Positions 32,598 to 41,771 are shown, counted from the stretch's first letter. The stretch is DNA of 64,000 nucleotides from Acidimicrobiales bacterium (GCA_016794585.1 JAEUJM010000029.1:1-64000); one strand, 5' to 3'. A program made the numbers and translations. The notes: generated by a model not told the origin, from the sequence alone.

Positions 32598-34889
32598 CTA
32601 CCTCAGCGCGAACAGCAGGGCCCGGCGCACCTCGCCCTGATGGTCCGGGTCGGTGATCTTCTCGCCGTCCGCGTCCAGGACGTAGAAGGCATCGACCACC
32701 TCGTCGCCCAGGGTCTGCACCTTGGCGGTGCGGATGTCGAGGTCGAGCTCGGCGAGGGCCCGGGTGATCCGGTTGAGCACACCGATGCCGTCGGTGGCGT
32801 GGACCTCGATGATGGTGGCCCGGTGGGTGGCCTCGTTGTCGAAGCGCACCTCGGGGGCGCGTGGCGGGGGCCCGGGTCGGGCGTAGGCCTTGGCCCGCTC
32901 GGCGAGACGGGCCGACAGCGCCAGGCGCCCCGCGAGGCAGCGGTCGAGATCGGCCTCGACGCGGTCCCAGTCGATGGCGGACCCGAAGCTGGAGGCCACC
33001 GTGAACTGACTCAGCGCCATGGCGTTCTCGGAGGCGGCCGCGGCCTCGAGCACGTCGAGCCCGTTGAGGGCGAGCACCCCGGCGACGCGACTGAACACGC
33101 CGGGACGGTCGGGCGCCACGACGGTGATGGTGTGGTCGTCGATGCGCACGGCCCGCTCGCCGGCGGCCATGAGCTCGCGCTGGCCCGCGTCGGGGAAGGG
33201 GGCCACGCGGTCGGTCTCGCCACCACCGCCGAGGCGGAACGCGGTGCGGGCGGTGAGCTGGGCCACGAGACCGGCCTTCCAATCCCCCCACGCCGCGGGG
33301 CCGGTGGCGATGGAGTCGGCCTCGGTCAGAGCAGCGAGCAGTTCGAGCGCCTCGAGCGAGCCGACCTCGTCGGCCACCCGCTCGATGGTGGCGTCGTCGC
33401 TCAGGTCGCGCCGGGTGGCCACGTCGGGGAGCAACAGGTGGTGGCGCACCATCAGCACGAGCAGCTCGACGTCCGCCGGGGGGTAGCCCATGCGGGTGGC
33501 CATGGTGGCCACGATCTCCTGCCCCACCTCGGTGTGGTCCCCCGGGTAGCCCTTGCCGATGTCGTGGAGCAGGGCACCGATGACCAGGAGGTCGGGCCGC
33601 CCGACGCGGTCGGCCAGCGCCGCCGCGCCCACGGCCGCCTCACACAGGTGACGATCCACGGTGAAGCGGTGGTAGGCGTTGCGCTGCGGGCGGCTGCGCA
33701 CGGGCTCCCACTCGGGCAGGATGCGCGAGAGCAGCCCCTTGTGGTCGAGCGACTCGAGCACCCCGATGGCGGGAACGCCGGTGAGGAGCAGCCCGGCCAG
33801 CAGGTCGCGGGCCCCCGACGGCCAGGGATCGGGGAAGAGCGGGACCTCGGCGGCCAGGCGCTCGAGCGACGACCGCTCGATGCGGGTGCGGTGGGCCGCG
33901 GCGGCCTGTGCCGCCCGCAGGACGAGCGCGGGGTCGTCCGCCGGCGAGGCGTCGGCCGACACGTGGACCTCGCCGTCGCGCAGCACCACGCCCTCGTCGA
34001 GGGGCCGATCACGCCCTGCGGTCCGTCGGCGGGGGCCCTCGAGGGACGACTCGACGCGGTCCCACGTCTCGTCGCTCACCCAGCCGATGGTGCGGGCCGC
34101 GGCCGCCACCCGCTTCATGAGGGCGTCGGCGCCGCCGTCGCCGGACTCGCCGAGAAGCGCGGCCACCCCGTCCTGGTCCTGGAGGTTGAGGCGGTCCCCC
34201 GCGCGCCCGGTGTGGCGGTGGAGGGCGACCCGAACGTCGAGGAGCGTGTCGTAGGCGCGGTGGAGCACCGCGTCGTCGCCCCCGTGCAGCAGCGGGTGGA
34301 CGAGCTCGGCCCAGTGCAGCGCGTGCACGTCCCGCAGGCCGCCGCGGCCCTCCTTCAGGTCGGGTTCGAGCAGGAAGGCCACCTCGCCGTACTGGGCGTG
34401 GCGCGCCGCCACACCCTGGTGCAGCTCGGTGAGCCACTTCTTCGGCCGTTTGCGCCACTGGGCCAGGGCCTGCTCACCGACGTGCTCGGTGAGCGCGGCG
34501 TCGCCAGCGAGGTGGCGGATCTGGAGGAGGGTGGTGGCGGTGTCGAGGTCGTCGGCGGCCAGGCTGAGCGTCTCCTTGGGCGTCCGGACGGCGTGACCCA
34601 GCTTCAGGCCCTCGTCCCAGATCGGGTACCAGAGCTGGTCGGCCACCTGCCCGACGGAGGTGACCTTGCCGTCGTGGAGGAGGAGCAGGTCGAGGTCGCT
34701 CTGCGGGGCCAGCTCGCGACGCCCGTAGCCGCCGGTGGCGGCCAGCGCGATGCCGGCGCCGTCGCCGGTCGCCCCGAGGAAGCGCTCGACCAGCCAGGCG
34801 TCGACCAGGTCGCTGAGGGCGCGACACCGCTCGCGACCCGAGAGGTCGGGAGCGTCGATGAGCGCCTCGCGCTCGGCTTTGAAGGTCAT
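32598..34889 (-). CDS. glnD: [Protein-PII] uridylyltransferase
   Basis: Bifunctional nitrogen sensor that uridylylates PII when glutamine is low and removes UMP when it is high. The 763-aa protein shows all domains in order: nucleotidyltransferase with GGYGRRELAPQSDLD (residues 53-67, metal Asp65 and Asp67), the PII-uridylyltransferase linker, an HD phosphohydrolase (LLHDIGKGYPGDHT) and two C-terminal ACT domains (about 600-670 and 690-763). ATG at 34889. No glnB or amtB lies in the window, unlike the frequent amtB-glnB-glnD arrangement of actinobacteria. Confidence 0.93.
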   Translation of the reverse strand: MTFKAEREALIDAPDLSGRERCRALSDLVDAWLVERFLGATGDGAGIALAATGGYGRRELAPQSDLDLLLLHDGKVTSVGQVADQLWYPIWDEGLKLGHAVRTPKETLSLAADDLDTATTLLQIRHLAGDAALTEHVGEQALAQWRKRPKKWLTELHQGVAARHAQYGEVAFLLEPDLKEGRGGLRDVHALHWAELVHPLLHGGDDAVLHRAYDTLLDVRVALHRHTGRAGDRLNLQDQDGVAALLGESGDGGADALMKRVAAAARTIGWVSDETWDRVESSLEGPRRRTAGRDRPLDEGVVLRDGEVHVSADASPADDPALVLRAAQAAAAHRTRIERSSLERLAAEVPLFPDPWPSGARDLLAGLLLTGVPAIGVLESLDHKGLLSRILPEWEPVRSRPQRNAYHRFTVDRHLCEAAVGAAALADRVGRPDLLVIGALLHDIGKGYPGDHTEVGQEIVATMATRMGYPPADVELLVLMVRHHLLLPDVATRRDLSDDATIERVADEVGSLEALELLAALTEADSIATGPAAWGDWKAGLVAQLTARTAFRLGGGGETDRVAPFPDAGQRELMAAGERAVRIDDHTITVVAPDRPGVFSRVAGVLALNGLDVLEAAAASENAMALSQFTVASSFGSAIDWDRVEADLDRCLAGRLALSARLAERAKAYARPGPPPRAPEVRFDNEATHRATIIEVHATDGIGVLNRITRALAELDLDIRTAKVQTLGDEVVDAFYVLDADGEKITDPDHQGEVRRALLFALR

Positions 34890-34932
34890 CGCAGTGCCTT
34901 TGAGAGTGGGACCTCGGACATCGGTGCCGACC

Positions 34933-36267
34933 TCAGAGCGCGGCCGACGCCGCCTGGCGAGCGGCGACGAGCACCGGGTCCCACAGCGGCGAGAGCGGCG
35001 GGGCGTAGGAGAGGTCGACGTCGACCATGTCCTGCACGGACATCGAGTTCCACAACGCGGTGGCGACGGTGTCGATGCGCTTCGCCGACGCGTCTCCGCC
35101 CACGATCTGGGCGCCGAGCAGGCGACCCGACCCGCGCTCGGCCACCATCTTCACCGTCATCACCTCGGCGTCGGGCAGGTACCCGGCCTGGTTGGTGGCC
35201 TCGATGGTGACGGCGACCGCATCGAGCCCGGCGCGGGCGGCCTCGCCCTCGGTCAGGCCCGTGCGGCCGATCTCCGTGTGGCAGATGCGGGTGACCGCAG
35301 TGCCCAGGACCCCGGGGAACGACGCTGCGCCCCCTCCCAGGTTGATGCCCGCGACGCGACTCTGGCGGTTGGCCACGGTCCCGAGGGCGATGTGGACCCA
35401 CTCGCGCGACACCAGGTGGTACGACTCGCAGCAGTCGCCGGCGGCCCACACGCCGTCGACGTGGGCCTGCTGGCGGGGCGTGACCCGGATCGCGTCCTTC
35501 ACCCCCAGCGGCACGCCGGCGGCGCCGGCCAGCGCCGTGTTGGGGGCCACCCCGATGCCCAGCACGACGAGGTCGGCCCGGATCGATCCCGCCGACGTGT
35601 GCACCATCCCGGGCTCGAAGCCCTCGACCGAGGTGCCGAGGCGCAGCTCGGCGCCCGCGCCGGTCAGCGCATCGGCCACGAGTGCGCCCATGTCGGGGTC
35701 GAGCGTGCGCATGGGCTGATCGGCGGCCTCGACGACCGTCACCTGGGCGCCGCGCTTGAGGAAGGTCTCGGCCATCTCGAGGCCGATGTACCCGCTGCCC
35801 ACGATCACGACGTGCTTGCACTCGACGGTGGCGGCGTGGTCGAGCAGGGCGGCGGCGTCGGCCAGGGTCTGCACCCCTCGCACCGACTCGTGGTCGATGC
35901 CGGGCAGGTCCGGGCGGATCGGGGACGCCCCCGTGGCCAACAGGAGCTCGTCGAAGCCGATCCGGATGGTCCGACCATGGCTGTGGTCGCGGACCTCGAC
36001 CTGGCCCTGGGCGAGGTCGATGGCCTTGACCTCGTGCTGCACCCGCACGTCCACGAGCAGCTTGTCCCGGAACTCCTGGGGGGTCCGCACCACCAGGTCG
36101 TCGATGCCGCCGAGGTCGCCCGCCACCAGGTACGGGATGCCGCACGACGAGTAGCTCGTCCAGTCGCCCTTCTCGAGCACCACGATCTCGAGGTCGCGGC
36201 GGCGCCGGCGCACCTGGCTGAGCGCGGTCATCCCGCCCGCGTTGCCTCCGATGACCACCAGTCGCAT
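34933..36267 (-). CDS. FAD/NAD(P) oxidoreductase, CoA-disulfide reductase-like
   Basis: A 444-aa flavoprotein of the NADH oxidase/CoA-disulfide reductase class. It has the FAD motif VIGGNAGGMTA (residues 5-15), the redox Cys in SYSSCGIPYLV (about Cys43), the NAD motif VVIVGSGYIGLEMAE (about 153-167) and the GVWAAGDC FAD-ribityl segment, plus a C-terminal dimerisation domain. The single active Cys suggests reduction of CoA disulfide or a related small-molecule disulfide, or of O2. It precedes glnD by 43 bp on the same strand. ATG at 36267. Confidence 0.87.
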   Translation of the reverse strand: MRLVVIGGNAGGMTALSQVRRRRRDLEIVVLEKGDWTSYSSCGIPYLVAGDLGGIDDLVVRTPQEFRDKLLVDVRVQHEVKAIDLAQGQVEVRDHSHGRTIRIGFDELLLATGASPIRPDLPGIDHESVRGVQTLADAAALLDHAATVECKHVVIVGSGYIGLEMAETFLKRGAQVTVVEAADQPMRTLDPDMGALVADALTGAGAELRLGTSVEGFEPGMVHTSAGSIRADLVVLGIGVAPNTALAGAAGVPLGVKDAIRVTPRQQAHVDGVWAAGDCCESYHLVSREWVHIALGTVANRQSRVAGINLGGGAASFPGVLGTAVTRICHTEIGRTGLTEGEAARAGLDAVAVTIEATNQAGYLPDAEVMTVKMVAERGSGRLLGAQIVGGDASAKRIDTVATALWNSMSVQDMVDVDLSYAPPLSPLWDPVLVAARQAASAAL

Positions 36268-36284
36268 GACGGCACACTAGAGGG

Positions 36285-36992
36285 ATGGCCGTCACGACCG
36301 TCCTGTTCGACTTCTACGGCACGCTGGCCGAGTCCGACTGGGAGTCGTGGTGGCTGGCCGAGATCCTCGAGGCCCGGGGATACGAGTTCCGACCCACCGC
36401 CGACAACACCTGGTCGGCCAACGCCTTCGACGGTCAGACCCACGACGAGCACTCGGTGGACGAGGCCGCGTACGAGGCCTGGGAGATGGACCGGTGGCGG
36501 GGCCTGCTGCGCGACCACGAGATCCACGACGACGACGTCGAGTCGATCGTGAAGGAGTTCCACACCCGCCGGGGAGAGTTCACGATGGTCGCCTACGAGG
36601 AGTCGCTCGAGGTGCTCCGGGAACTGCGAGGGCGAGGACTGCGCATCGCGATCTGCTCGAACTGGGACTGGGACCTCGACCGGCACCTCGACGAGACCGG
36701 GGTGCTGCCGCTCGTCGACGCCCGGGTGTCATCGGCGTGGGTGGGCGCCCGCAAGCCCCACCCCCGCATCTTCGAGGCCACCCTCGCCGAGGTGGGCGCG
36801 ACGGCGGCCGAGACGCTTTTCGTCGGCGACAACTGGAAGGCCGACGTCGAGGGCCCGCTCGCCCTCGGCATGTCCCCCGTCCACATCTGGCGCCACGACG
36901 ACGACCCGGGCGACTGGATCCCGAAGCCGCCCGCCGACGGTGGCGCCGTCCCCCGGATCGAGAACCTGCGCGAGCTCTACGACCTGCTCTGA
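36285..36992 (+). CDS. HAD-superfamily hydrolase
   Basis: A 235-aa phosphatase-like protein. Motif I is LFDFYGTLAE with Asp9 as the nucleophile and Tyr at the second acidic position, as in a common HAD subgroup. Motif II is IAICSNW, motif III is the Lys in ARKPHPRIF and motif IV is VGDNWKADVEG. A helical cap occupies about residues 20-90. ATG at 36285, only 17 bp from the divergent FAD oxidoreductase start. Substrate unknown. Confidence 0.87.
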   Translation: MAVTTVLFDFYGTLAESDWESWWLAEILEARGYEFRPTADNTWSANAFDGQTHDEHSVDEAAYEAWEMDRWRGLLRDHEIHDDDVESIVKEFHTRRGEFTMVAYEESLEVLRELRGRGLRIAICSNWDWDLDRHLDETGVLPLVDARVSSAWVGARKPHPRIFEATLAEVGATAAETLFVGDNWKADVEGPLALGMSPVHIWRHDDDPGDWIPKPPADGGAVPRIENLRELYDLL

Positions 36993-37029
36993 GCGCCGAC
37001 CGCGGACGGCAGGGTCCGGTGCGGCGGCC

Positions 37030-37545
37030 TCAGTCCTCGCGGGAGCGCCGGCGGGCCAGGTGGACGTAGGCCTTCGCCGCACCCCAGCGCATCCCCGGCT
37101 CGGTCAGGCGCTCGTCGACGTCGCCGAAGGCAGCCGGGCTGAGTGCGAACGGGTCGTCGGGGAAGGCCTGCACGGCGAAATCGTCGCGGTCGACCGGCGC
37201 GGCGCCGGCAGCCACCAGCACCTCGGTCGGGTAGCGCACCGCCTCGCGCAGCAGCGAGAGCGGGCCGGCCGCCTGGGCGTCGAGGTCGGTGGCGAGAAGC
37301 ACCTGAAGCCGGGGCACGACGTCGGCGCGGGCGGCTCGTCCGGCCGCGGCGGCCTCGGCACGCACGGCGCCCGGCACTTCGGCGCCCTGCTCGACGAGCA
37401 CCCGGACGACACAGCGCTCCACCCAGTCGACGATCACGGCGTCCACCGCGTCGGCCAGCTCCCGCCCGTAGCGAAGGAACGCGGCCTCGTCCTCGGAAGT
37501 CGGGCCCTGCGTGGTGCCCTCGCCGTCGTCGGCCGCCATGCTCAC
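37030..37545 (-). CDS. Hypothetical helical protein, 171 aa
   Basis: Not recognised. A predicted soluble helical protein with the segment FLRYGRELADAVDAVIVDWVERCVV-like helix near residue 24-47 and a basic C-terminal end. No signal peptide, metal motif or enzyme signature was seen. ATG at 37545 or 37539. The start is only 3 bp from the GTG of the divergent DUF427 gene, so their control regions must overlap coding sequence. Confidence 0.6.
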   Translation of the reverse strand: MSMAADDGEGTTQGPTSEDEAAFLRYGRELADAVDAVIVDWVERCVVRVLVEQGAEVPGAVRAEAAAAGRAARADVVPRLQVLLATDLDAQAAGPLSLLREAVRYPTEVLVAAGAAPVDRDDFAVQAFPDDPFALSPAAFGDVDERLTEPGMRWGAAKAYVHLARRRSRED

Positions 37546-37548
37546 AGT

Positions 37549-38043
37549 GTGCCCATCGAACGCGTCGAACCCGGCCCCGGCCAGGAGTCAGTGTGGGACT
37601 ACCCCCGCCCGCCCCGGCTCGAGGCGACCGGCCGCCACCTCGTCGTCCGCTTCGCCGGCGTGACCGTCGCCGACAGCCGCCGCGCCTACCGCGTCCTCGA
37701 GACCAGCCAGCCGCCGGCGTACTACCTGCCGCCCGACGACGTCGCCCTCGACCTGCTCGTGCCGAGCACCCACCGCACGTTCTGCGAGTGGAAGGGCACC
37801 GCCCGCTACTTCGACCTCGTCGTGGGCGAGCGGGTGAGCCGGGAGGCGGTGTGGTCCTACGACGACCCGACGCCGGGGTTCGCCCCGCTCACCGGGTACC
37901 TCGCCTTCTACGCCCAGCGGGTGGACGAGTGCCTCGTGGACGACGAGGTGGTGCAGGCCAACGAGGGCTCGTTCTACGGCGGGTGGATCACGTCGTGGGT
38001 GGTCGGGCCCTTCAAGGGCGGCGCCGGCACCGCCCACTGGTAG
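37549..38043 (+). CDS. DUF427 domain protein
   Basis: A 164-aa protein of the DUF427 family, small beta-rich cytosolic proteins whose biochemical role is unknown. The typical core VRFAGVTVADSRRAYRVLET, the YYLPPDDV motif, the FCEWKGTARYF segment and the YLAFYAQRVDECLVD strand are all present. GTG at 37549 gives a VPIERVEPGPGQES start like other members; the upstream frame is antisense of the divergent gene. Confidence 0.88.
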   Translation: MPIERVEPGPGQESVWDYPRPPRLEATGRHLVVRFAGVTVADSRRAYRVLETSQPPAYYLPPDDVALDLLVPSTHRTFCEWKGTARYFDLVVGERVSREAVWSYDDPTPGFAPLTGYLAFYAQRVDECLVDDEVVQANEGSFYGGWITSWVVGPFKGGAGTAHW

Positions 38044-38049
38044 CCGGGG

Positions 38050-38709
38050 TCAGCCGATGCCGCCGCCGGCGCCACCGAGGTAGGGACGCAGCGCGGCCGG
38101 CAGGGAGTCGGCACTGCACCGCAGCACGACCTTGGCCTGCTTCACCTCGGCCTCGGGCACGCAGGGGAAGTACTCGCTCTCCGAGATCGGGATGACCAGC
38201 TCACCCACCCCGTCCGCCGCCAAGGTGAGATCGCCCTCGGCGAGGGTGACGGTGGCGGTGCGGGGCTGACCGGCCACCTGGACGGTGGCGGTCCCGGGGG
38301 TGAAGGTGACCGGCACCCCGACGGCCTCGGTCGCCGCGGCTTCGGTGATCTCGGCCTTGATGACGGCCCGGTCGAGCTGCTGGACCTGGACCTGGGCGTT
38401 CATCAGCACCGAGCGGTCGAAGGTCAGCCCGTCGACCGTGATCTGGAACACCGCGAAGGTGACGCCCGGGGTGACCAGGTCCTCCAGGCGGAGGGAGAGG
38501 TGGTTGACCTCGCCCCGGAGGCCGAGGCCCGGGAGGAACGGGAAGGAGCCGACCTCGGCCTCGACGTTGCCCACGTCGATCTGCTCGTCGGCGCCTTCGA
38601 TCTCGGACTCGACCCGGCTCTCGAGCAGCCGGCGCACGCCCACGTCGACCGCGGCGCCGAGCAGCAGGAGCACGACCACGAAGATGAGGAGGTTGCGCAG
38701 GGCCCGCAC
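38050..38709 (-). CDS. DUF2993/LmeA-like lipid-binding protein
   Basis: A 219-aa exported protein with an uncleaved or cleaved N-terminal hydrophobic segment (LLIFVVVLLLLGAAVDVGV, residues 7-25) and a beta-rich domain resembling LmeA, which binds phospholipid and supports mannan elongation in mycobacteria. Motifs SFPFLPGL and VDGLTFDRSVLMN are family-like. The role here, probably envelope lipid or glycolipid handling, is inferred. GTG at 38709, 12 bp after larE. Confidence 0.8.
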   Translation of the reverse strand: MRALRNLLIFVVVLLLLGAAVDVGVRRLLESRVESEIEGADEQIDVGNVEAEVGSFPFLPGLGLRGEVNHLSLRLEDLVTPGVTFAVFQITVDGLTFDRSVLMNAQVQVQQLDRAVIKAEITEAAATEAVGVPVTFTPGTATVQVAGQPRTATVTLAEGDLTLAADGVGELVIPISESEYFPCVPEAEVKQAKVVLRCSADSLPAALRPYLGGAGGGIG

Positions 38710-38721
38710 GTCGCCGCGTCC

Positions 38722-39561
38722 TCAGCGCCCGCCGCCGAGGGCGGCGTTGAGGTTGCCCGACCGGAGCCCCTCGAGGTCGAGGGTGACGTACCGGTACCCG
38801 GCGGCGTGGACGGCATCGACCACCTCCGCGCGACGAGCGAGGACGGCGGGGAGGTCGGCGAGGGGTACCTCGAGGCGGGCGGTGTCGTCGTAGTGGCGCA
38901 CCCGCAGCGCCCGGAAGCCGAGCGCCCCCACCGCCGCCTCGGCCTCGGCCACCTGCTTCAGCACCGGGGTGCTCACGGGGGTGCCGTACGGCAGGCGTGA
39001 GGCCAGGCAGGCGGCGGCGGGCTTGTCCCAGGTGCGCAGGCCCAGCGCCCGGGAGGCGGCCCGGACGTCGGCCTTGGTGAAGCCGGCCTCGACGAGCGGG
39101 AAGGCGGCACCCCGGCCTGCCGCCGCCTGCTGCCCGGGGCGGTGGTCGCCGAGGTCGTCGAGATTCACGCCCAACACCACGGTGGCGTCCTCCGCGGCCA
39201 CCACCGGTTCGAGGGCGTCCATGAGGGCGTCCTTGCAGTGGAAGCACCGGTCCCCGGCGTTGGCCCGGTAGGCGGCGTTGGCCATCTCGTCGGTGGCCAC
39301 CGGCTGCCAGCGCAAGGACCACTCGGCGGCGAGCGCACGGCAGTCGTCGTGCTCCACGGGTGCCAGCGAGGGCGAGACGGCCGTGACCGCCAGGGCCCGG
39401 TCGGCGCCGAGGGTGTCGTGGGCCACCCACGCGAGGAACGCCGAGTCGGCACCGCCGCTGAAGGCCACCACGACCCGGTCGAGGTCGCGCAGCCGCGCTC
39501 GCAGCGCGTCGAGCGTCGGAGGGACGCCCTCCGGGGTGGTCGTCGACATCGTCTCGGTCAC
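38722..39561 (-). CDS. larE: ATP-dependent sacrificial sulfur transferase LarE
   Basis: LarE inserts sulfur into the pyridinium ring precursor of the nickel-pincer nucleotide used by lactate racemase and related enzymes. The PP-loop VVAFSGGADSAFLAW is at about residues 31-45 and the sacrificial Cys region reads KPAAACLASRLPYG. About 279 aa. GTG at 39561 overlaps the alaX stop (GTGA); ATG at 39549 is an alternative. Neither larB nor larC is in this window, so the cofactor route is completed elsewhere or the protein has another role. Confidence 0.87.
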   Translation of the reverse strand: MTETMSTTTPEGVPPTLDALRARLRDLDRVVVAFSGGADSAFLAWVAHDTLGADRALAVTAVSPSLAPVEHDDCRALAAEWSLRWQPVATDEMANAAYRANAGDRCFHCKDALMDALEPVVAAEDATVVLGVNLDDLGDHRPGQQAAAGRGAAFPLVEAGFTKADVRAASRALGLRTWDKPAAACLASRLPYGTPVSTPVLKQVAEAEAAVGALGFRALRVRHYDDTARLEVPLADLPAVLARRAEVVDAVHAAGYRYVTLDLEGLRSGNLNAALGGGR

Positions 39562-40283
39562 GGCCCGTCGATCTCGACCCGGAGGCGCTTGTTGCCCTTG
39601 CCCTTCGACTCGGTCTTCACCACCCGCAGTGTGCCCACCTCGTCGGTGGTCGCGACGTGCGTGCCGCCGTCGGCCTGCTTGTCGAGGCCCACGATGTCGA
39701 CCACGCGGATCTCGCTGACGCTCTCGGGGATGAGGTTGACCTTGGTGCGGATGAGGTCCTCGTCCTCCACGGCGGTCGAGCGGGGGAGGAACGACACCTC
39801 GATGGGCCGGGCGGCCGCCAGCTCGGCGTTGACCAGCTCCTCCACCCGCGGGCCGAAGCCTTCCGGCAGCGGGTCGAACTCGAAGTCCATGCGGGCGGCC
39901 AGGGGGGTCATGTTGCCGCCCGTCACCGCGGTCCCCCACTCGTTCCAGATGACCCCGCACAGGACGTGCAGGGCGGTGTGGGTACGCATGAGGGCGTGCC
40001 GGCGGTCCCAGTCGAGCTCGCCCGCCACCGGCGCGCCCACCGCGGGCAGGCCCCCGTCGAGCACGTGCCAGGCGTCGGCGCCCTTCTTGACCACGTCGGT
40101 GACCCGCGCCTCGCCCCCGTCCCACCGGAGCACGCCCTCGTCGTGGGGCTGGCCTCCGCCGGTCGGGTAGAACGCGGTGCGGTCGAGGGCGACCGCCCCG
40201 AGCTCCTCGTCCACCGCGGTGACCTCCGCCTCGAAGGCACGGAGGTAGGCGTCACGCAGGTAGAGCAGGTCGGTGCCGGCCAT
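39558..40283 (-). CDS. alaX: Alanyl-tRNA editing protein, AlaX family
   Basis: A free-standing editing domain that hydrolyses Ser or Gly wrongly attached to tRNA-Ala. 241 aa with the N-terminal FYPTGGGQPHDEG motif and the zinc pair HxxxH in RTHTALH. The second metal half is QADGGTHVATT, with Asp where AlaRS has Cys before GGTH, a form I recall from other AlaX proteins. The C-terminus is basic (SKGKGNKRLRVEI). ATG at 40283 is preferred over the longer frame. Overlaps larE, so the two are co-translated. Confidence 0.9.
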   Translation of the reverse strand: MAGTDLLYLRDAYLRAFEAEVTAVDEELGAVALDRTAFYPTGGGQPHDEGVLRWDGGEARVTDVVKKGADAWHVLDGGLPAVGAPVAGELDWDRRHALMRTHTALHVLCGVIWNEWGTAVTGGNMTPLAARMDFEFDPLPEGFGPRVEELVNAELAAARPIEVSFLPRSTAVEDEDLIRTKVNLIPESVSEIRVVDIVGLDKQADGGTHVATTDEVGTLRVVKTESKGKGNKRLRVEIDGP

Positions 40284-40344
40284 GGCCCCAAGTCTGGCCC
40301 AAGGGGCGCGACCCACAGAATTCACACGCAGCGGGCCCGCGCGA

Positions 40345-40374
40345 GCGACACGGCGGACGCGCGCCTCATATGCT
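40345..40374 (+). promoter_or_regulatory. Possible promoter of the substrate-binding protein gene
   Basis: GCGACA (40345-40350) and TATGCT (40369-40374) are 18 bp apart in a 137-bp gap and lie 46 bp before the ATG, which is a plausible housekeeping sigma arrangement. The -35 matches TTGACA at four positions. Prediction only. Confidence 0.35.
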
Positions 40375-40420
40375 CTGGTCGCTCCGGGTAACCGGGGACT
40401 ATCCACCAAGGGGAGATTCA

Positions 40421-41734
40421 ATGCGCAAGAAGGGCTTGTTCAGCCTCTTGGCTCTGTTCTTCGCCTTCGCTCTGATCGCCGCATCGTGCGGCAGTGACGA
40501 CGACGGCGGCGGCGACGAGTCGAGCGGCGACAGCACCACCACCACGGCGGCGAGTGACGACGAGGGCGGTGACGCTGCTCAGAACACGGGCGACGGCACC
40601 TTCACCGTTGGCACGCTGCTGCCCGAGACCGGCTCGCTCGCGTTCCTCGGCCCACCCGAGTTCGCAGGCGTCGACCTCGCGGTCGCGGACATCAACGAGG
40701 CCGGCGGCGTGAACGGCGAGGAGATCCCGGACGCCATCCAGGGCGACTCCGGCGACACCTCGACCGACATCGCCAGCCAGACGGCCGACCGCCTCCTGAG
40801 CGAGAACGCCGACGTCATCGTCGGTGCCGCCTCGTCGGGCGTGTCCCTCACCGTGATCGACAAGATCACCGGTGCGGGCGTCATCCAGTTCTCGCCGGCC
40901 AACACCGCCCCGGACTTCACGGACTACGACGACAACGGCCTGTACTTCCGTACCGCCCCGTCCGACGTCCTCCAGGGCCAGCTGCTCGGTGAGCTGATCG
41001 CCGGCGACGGCAACGCCACGCTGGGCATCCTGGCGCTGGACGACCCGTACGGCACCGGCCTCGCGGAGTTCGTCACGGAGTCCTTCACCGACTCCGGCGG
41101 CGAGGTGGTCGAGACGGTCATCTACGACCCGAACGCCACCAACTTCGACGCCGAGGTGCAGCAGGTCGCCGACGCCCAGCCCGACGCCGTGATCGTGATC
41201 GGCTTCGACGAGTCGGCCCGCATCCTCACCTCGATGATCGAGAAGGGCATCGGCCCGAGCGACATCCCGGTGTACGGCACCGACGGCAACATGGGCAACG
41301 CCCTCGCCGAGCAGTTCGATGACCCGAGCCAGATCGCCGGCATGAAGGGCACCACGCCCCTCACCGACCTCAGCTCGGACTTCACCGACCGCCTCGACGA
41401 GATCGATCCCAACCTCGAGGACTACAACTACGCCGGTGAGTCGTACGACGCGGTGATCATCACGGCCCTGGCCGCCGACATCGCCGGCACCGACGAGCCC
41501 TCGGCCGTCGCCGCCGAGATCAACGGCGTCACCAAGGACGGCGAGGTGTGCACCACCTACGCCGACTGCCTCGAGCTCATCGAGGCCGGCGAGGACATCG
41601 ACTACGACGGCATCACCGGTCCGCTGAGCTTCGGCGACGCCGGCGAGCCCTCGGAGGCGAGCTTCGGCGTCCTCGTGTTCGGTGACGACGGCATCGACGA
41701 CGCCCAGACCACCTTCGAGTTCGCCCAGATCTGA
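40421..41734 (+). CDS. livK: Branched-chain amino-acid ABC transporter substrate-binding lipoprotein
   Basis: Periplasmic-type receptor, lipid-anchored outside the membrane, that delivers branched-chain amino acids or related small amides or organic acids to LivHMGF. Lipobox LIAASC gives Cys24; an Asp/Gly/Ser/Thr-rich linker follows (about 25-58). The receptor domain starts VGTLLPETGSLAFLG and has the family segments VIVGAASSGVSLTV and VYGTDGN. 437 aa. ATG at 40421 follows AAGGGGAGA. It is convergent with the permease/ATPase operon and ends in a strong terminator. Confidence 0.92.
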   Translation: MRKKGLFSLLALFFAFALIAASCGSDDDGGGDESSGDSTTTTAASDDEGGDAAQNTGDGTFTVGTLLPETGSLAFLGPPEFAGVDLAVADINEAGGVNGEEIPDAIQGDSGDTSTDIASQTADRLLSENADVIVGAASSGVSLTVIDKITGAGVIQFSPANTAPDFTDYDDNGLYFRTAPSDVLQGQLLGELIAGDGNATLGILALDDPYGTGLAEFVTESFTDSGGEVVETVIYDPNATNFDAEVQQVADAQPDAVIVIGFDESARILTSMIEKGIGPSDIPVYGTDGNMGNALAEQFDDPSQIAGMKGTTPLTDLSSDFTDRLDEIDPNLEDYNYAGESYDAVIITALAADIAGTDEPSAVAAEINGVTKDGEVCTTYADCLELIEAGEDIDYDGITGPLSFGDAGEPSEASFGVLVFGDDGIDDAQTTFEFAQI

Positions 41735-41771
41735 TCTGAGCCGCTCGACGGTCTGACCGTCACGCAGTAGT

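Noticed and set aside
36285-36992. HAD protein lacks the second motif I Asp (DFYGTL)
   Set aside because: Tyr at this position is common in a known HAD subgroup; not evidence of inactivity.
39558-40283. AlaX zinc-site Asp in QADGGTHV as a loss of function
   Set aside because: I recall the same QADGGTHV form in other AlaX proteins, so it is probably a family variant and not a defect; not verified here.
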